64,000 nt of DNA from Paenibacillus cymbidii (lineage in GTDB: Bacteria; Bacillota; Bacilli; Paenibacillales; NBRC-103111). Both the position numbers and the translations under genes were made by a program. The stretch lies in the NCBI RefSeq assembly GCF_004764705.1, contig NZ_SHLX01000020.1, positions 62,001 through 126,000 of the forward strand. Reading direction: 5' to 3'. The notes beneath the pieces are model-generated. The model did no database searches. It was not told where the DNA came from and saw nothing but the letters and a program-made list of their open reading frames with translations. Below, piece by piece: positions 61,565 through 64,000 of the stretch (positions are counted from its first letter, which is position 1; the number at the start of each line of letters is the position of its first letter).

Positions 61565-62107
61565 TCATGCGTCTTTTGATTTTAGATAATCCAATACAAT
61601 ATCGACTCTTTCCTTTAGTGAATAATCTCCCTCAATACGCAATATCGGACAAGATAAACCTGACATCCAATGCTCATGCAAGGTTTTGCTTCTAACTTCT
61701 AATCCACCCTCATCATATTGAGCAGCCCAATCTACAAATGTTTTGAATTGTTCGGCCCTTTTTCCGCCTGGCAGTATTTCCTCGCCATATCTTCTTAATT
61801 CCCTCTCTTTTAATCTTTGGAGCCTTATATCTTTCGGAATATAAAGAAAGATAACCAAATCAAATTCCGACATTAATTCATCCCCCCAACCACAGACAGC
61901 TCCCGAAAGTATCCATTGCTTTTGTCTCTCAAGACTGCCTTTTAATAACCGTAGCCTGTCCTTCGGTTCCCTTTGCTTTGTAAACTTCTCAATCCAAAAA
62001 TAATCATCCCCATCAAAATTAACATATGGTATAAGTAAAGATAGTTCATTCCCCAGAGTCGATGCTCCAACACCTGAGGCACCGAGGATATGTATCTGAT
62101 TTATCAT
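61565..62107 (-). CDS. P-loop kinase-like protein with atypical Walker A
   Basis: 180 residues with GCGGAGG upstream. LGASGVGASTLGNELSLLIP has the layout of a Walker A (GxxGxGKS/T) but has Ala15 where Lys should be. NFDGDDYFWIEKF and VIFLYIPKDIRLQRLKERE fit small adenylate-kinase-like AAA proteins, in which GxxGxGxTTLG variants occur. It may bind nucleotides poorly or in another way. AT-rich; adjoins other accessory genes. Confidence 0.75.
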   Translation of the reverse strand: MINQIHILGASGVGASTLGNELSLLIPYVNFDGDDYFWIEKFTKQREPKDRLRLLKGSLERQKQWILSGAVCGWGDELMSEFDLVIFLYIPKDIRLQRLKERELRRYGEEILPGGKRAEQFKTFVDWAAQYDEGGLEVRSKTLHEHWMSGLSCPILRIEGDYSLKERVDIVLDYLKSKDA

Positions 62108-62258
62108 AATAAACCTCCGCGGAAAATTGGTAATCGTCGGAATACCTTTGTTGAGAGTATTGTCGAATTGTTTAAACTATCACTATTTTAACGCTACCCA
62201 AAATCGGCAAGCGATCAACCAGCCGGTTCCCTAGTTTCCATAGGGGGGGACGACTGTT

Positions 62259-63989
62259 TTAAGTTGCTTGCGATTGAAATTTCTTGTAATACAGTTCCTC
62301 ATATTCGGGGCATGTCGCCAAAATTTGCTCGTGACGGCCGCTGCTGATGATCTTGCCTCCGCGCATAAAGTAGATGCAGTCAGCACCCGTTATGGTGGAC
62401 AGACGGTGGGCGACTACTACACAGGTATGCTTTTTCATCAATTGATCCAGCGTTTGTTGGATAGCCAGTTCGGACTCGCCGTCCAGGCTGGAGGTCGCCT
62501 CGTCCAGCAGCAAGATGTCCGCGTTCTTGTAGATCGCTCTTGCGATCGCCAGCCGCTGGCGCTCGCCGCCCGAGAGCTGGATCCCGCGCTCGCCGACAAG
62601 TGTTTCGTATTGATCGGGCTTCTGCAGAATGAATGATTCCGCGTTGGCGCTGCGCGCCGCCGTGACGACTTCCTCGAAACGGCCAATTTCTTTGCCATAT
62701 GCAATGTTTTCTCGTATGCTCCCATCGAAGACATAGGCGTTCTGCGGCACATAAGCGATCTGTTCCCGATACTCCTCCAGCGTATAATCGTTCAGGGGAC
62801 GGCCCAATACGGTCACCTCGCCACTGGTTGCGCGGTACAGGCTGGCCAAAATTTTGACCAATGTGGTTTTGCCGCTTCCGCTGTCTCCGACCAGCGCGAT
62901 GGTTTGTCCCTTCTGCACGTCGAGATGGATGTCTTCCAGCACATTCGTCGTGCCGTTGTAAGAGAAGCAGAGATGCTTTACGCTGATTCCGGTCCCGGCG
63001 GGACCGGTAACCCCGCTTGTCGGGTAACGTTCCGATTCAGGGGTGATAGCGAGTTGCTCGTAGATGCGATCGACGCCCGCAAAAGCTTGTTGCAATTGGA
63101 CCGGCAGCGAAGAGAAATCGGTAAAAATGCGGATTACGTTACTGCTGACTGAAACCAACGCGGACAAGTTGGCGACCGCAAGCGTTCCTGCAAAGACAAA
63201 CAGGAGACCGAAGATGGCTGTCAGTGCCTGCCCGCTGGTCCAGATCAAGATTCCCAACATGCCGACGACAGCTTCCAGATTGCTGTATTTGACTTGCGTG
63301 TGAAGCAGTTGCTTCGCGCTTTGTTTAAAATTTTGTCCGAACTGTTCCTCCAGGTTGTTGGTGCGGATGACGTTGAACCCGGTGATGCTTTCGGTGGCGG
63401 CGACGGACAGTTTGGCAATCTCGGCGCGGACTTTCTGCTGCCGGTTGCGCAGTGGCGTGATCACCTTGACGGTGAGCAACAGGAACAGAATGCCGATGCC
63501 GACAATAATGCCCGCCATCCGCATATCCAGCGTCATCATATAAGGAATGACGGTGAAGGCGGGGAGCAGCGCACCAAGAAAGCTGATCACCGTATCACAC
63601 GCTTTGGAGAAAGCGTCCACGTCCCCGTTGATTCGCGCGGCAACATCTCCACTGTGTGTGCCGGAGAAATACGAGGAAGGCAACGTGTTGAGATGGTCGA
63701 ACAGTTTGACCCGCATCGCGGCTGTTATTTTGCTGGTGATGATCTGGCTCCAGTAATTCAGGAGCGGACGGAGCACACAGCCGACAATCAGCGTCAGCGC
63801 GATCATCAGGAAAGCCAGGCGCAGCGCATTGTCCTGTTTCTCAATAAAATAGGCGATGATATATTTTAATGCCTGCGCCTGAAAAATGGCGCCGAGCGTG
63901 CCGCTGACCAGGCTGCTGATGATGCTGATCATCCACAGTTTGCCGCCGTATTTGCCGCACAGTTTGGTGAATCGGGTGAAGTCGGTCAT
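62259..63989 (-). CDS. ABC exporter, fused membrane and ATPase domains
   Basis: 576 residues. Six membrane segments in the first 310 residues (VSGTLGAIFQAQALKYIIAY, FLMIALTLIVGCVLRPLL) and an ATPase with Walker A GDSGSGKTTLVKI, signature LSGGERQRLAIARAI, Walker B ILLLDEATSSLD and AHRLSTI. The ATG at 63989 overlaps a TGA (63986-63988) that probably ends an upstream partner gene; only its last few codons would be in the window. So it is likely one half of a heterodimeric exporter. Substrate unknown. Confidence 0.9.
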   Translation of the reverse strand: MTDFTRFTKLCGKYGGKLWMISIISSLVSGTLGAIFQAQALKYIIAYFIEKQDNALRLAFLMIALTLIVGCVLRPLLNYWSQIITSKITAAMRVKLFDHLNTLPSSYFSGTHSGDVAARINGDVDAFSKACDTVISFLGALLPAFTVIPYMMTLDMRMAGIIVGIGILFLLLTVKVITPLRNRQQKVRAEIAKLSVAATESITGFNVIRTNNLEEQFGQNFKQSAKQLLHTQVKYSNLEAVVGMLGILIWTSGQALTAIFGLLFVFAGTLAVANLSALVSVSSNVIRIFTDFSSLPVQLQQAFAGVDRIYEQLAITPESERYPTSGVTGPAGTGISVKHLCFSYNGTTNVLEDIHLDVQKGQTIALVGDSGSGKTTLVKILASLYRATSGEVTVLGRPLNDYTLEEYREQIAYVPQNAYVFDGSIRENIAYGKEIGRFEEVVTAARSANAESFILQKPDQYETLVGERGIQLSGGERQRLAIARAIYKNADILLLDEATSSLDGESELAIQQTLDQLMKKHTCVVVAHRLSTITGADCIYFMRGGKIISSGRHEQILATCPEYEELYYKKFQSQAT

Positions 63990-64000
63990 GAAACTACGCT

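Noticed and set aside
1-64000. tRNA or rRNA genes
   Set aside because: No cloverleaf with CCA-end arms or rRNA-like conserved stretches was seen on either strand.

Overview
The window looks like a chromosomal segment of a spore-forming Paenibacillaceae bacterium (Paenibacillus/Cohnella type). The evidence is CotF-type spore coat genes, strong Gram-positive ribosome binding sites, frequent TTG/GTG starts, an S-layer-homology protein, Lpl-type sugar ABC transporters and large membrane AraC regulators. Coding density is high and GC-rich over the sugar clusters (about 11.8-59.6 kb). It is broken and AT-rich in two accessory zones (2.7-10.6 kb and 59.7-62.2 kb).

Layout. 0-2.7 kb: a five-gene spore coat/alcohol dehydrogenase operon matching B. 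subtilis yraG-yraF-adhB-yraE-yraD in order and sizes. 2.7-10.6 kb: a gene graveyard with a GC-rich degenerate tandem repeat, a truncated RibD/DHFR-like reductase, a squalene-hopene cyclase tail, a frameshifted DUF3231 gene, a hydrolase fragment behind a foreign signal peptide, a truncated acetyltransferase and cupin remnants. An intact UvrA paralogue, an intact RibD-like reductase and a small WGxxGxxG surface protein sit among these. 10.7-13.5 kb: an AraC regulator, then a ferritin-like putative di-iron protein translationally coupled to a 2Fe-2S ferredoxin. 13.9-32.0 kb (cluster A, minus strand): membrane AraC regulator, two permeases, a substrate-binding lipoprotein, a secreted beta-helix lyase-like protein, a cytoplasmic heparinase-like lyase with FN3 domains, a sulfatase and a 1060-residue protein of unknown family. 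32-42.3 kb: a small lipoprotein, a VOC protein, a GLUG/SLH surface protein, a MalT/LuxR-type regulator, and a Fur-box-controlled siderophore sensor plus binding lipoprotein. 42.5-57.4 kb (cluster B, minus strand): AraC regulator, binding protein, two permeases, a giant secreted TIM-barrel protein with four lectin-like repeats, a Gfo/Idh/MocA dehydrogenase, a sugar isomerase and a BNR sialidase-like enzyme. 57.5-64 kb: a second ferritin-like protein, an L,D-transpeptidase, a small cassette-like group (VOC, YdcF, P-loop kinase) and half of an ABC exporter.

How the parts fit together (inference). Clusters A and B each look like a Gram-positive polysaccharide utilisation locus: an outside enzyme cuts the polymer, a lipoprotein and two permeases import oligosaccharides, cytoplasmic enzymes finish the job, and a membrane AraC protein senses the inducer. 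In cluster A the sulfatase and lyase-like enzymes lack signal peptides, so a sulfated oligosaccharide is probably desulfated and cleaved inside the cell.

The most unusual observation is in the cluster A regulator. About 360 bp of its sensor domain is inverted between a 5-bp inverted repeat, and flipping it back on paper rebuilds one uninterrupted 798-codon gene in frame at both junctions. A second structural oddity is a pair of hairpin-bearing, attC-like repeats at about 9.95 and 60.77 kb, each at the 3' end of a small accessory gene.
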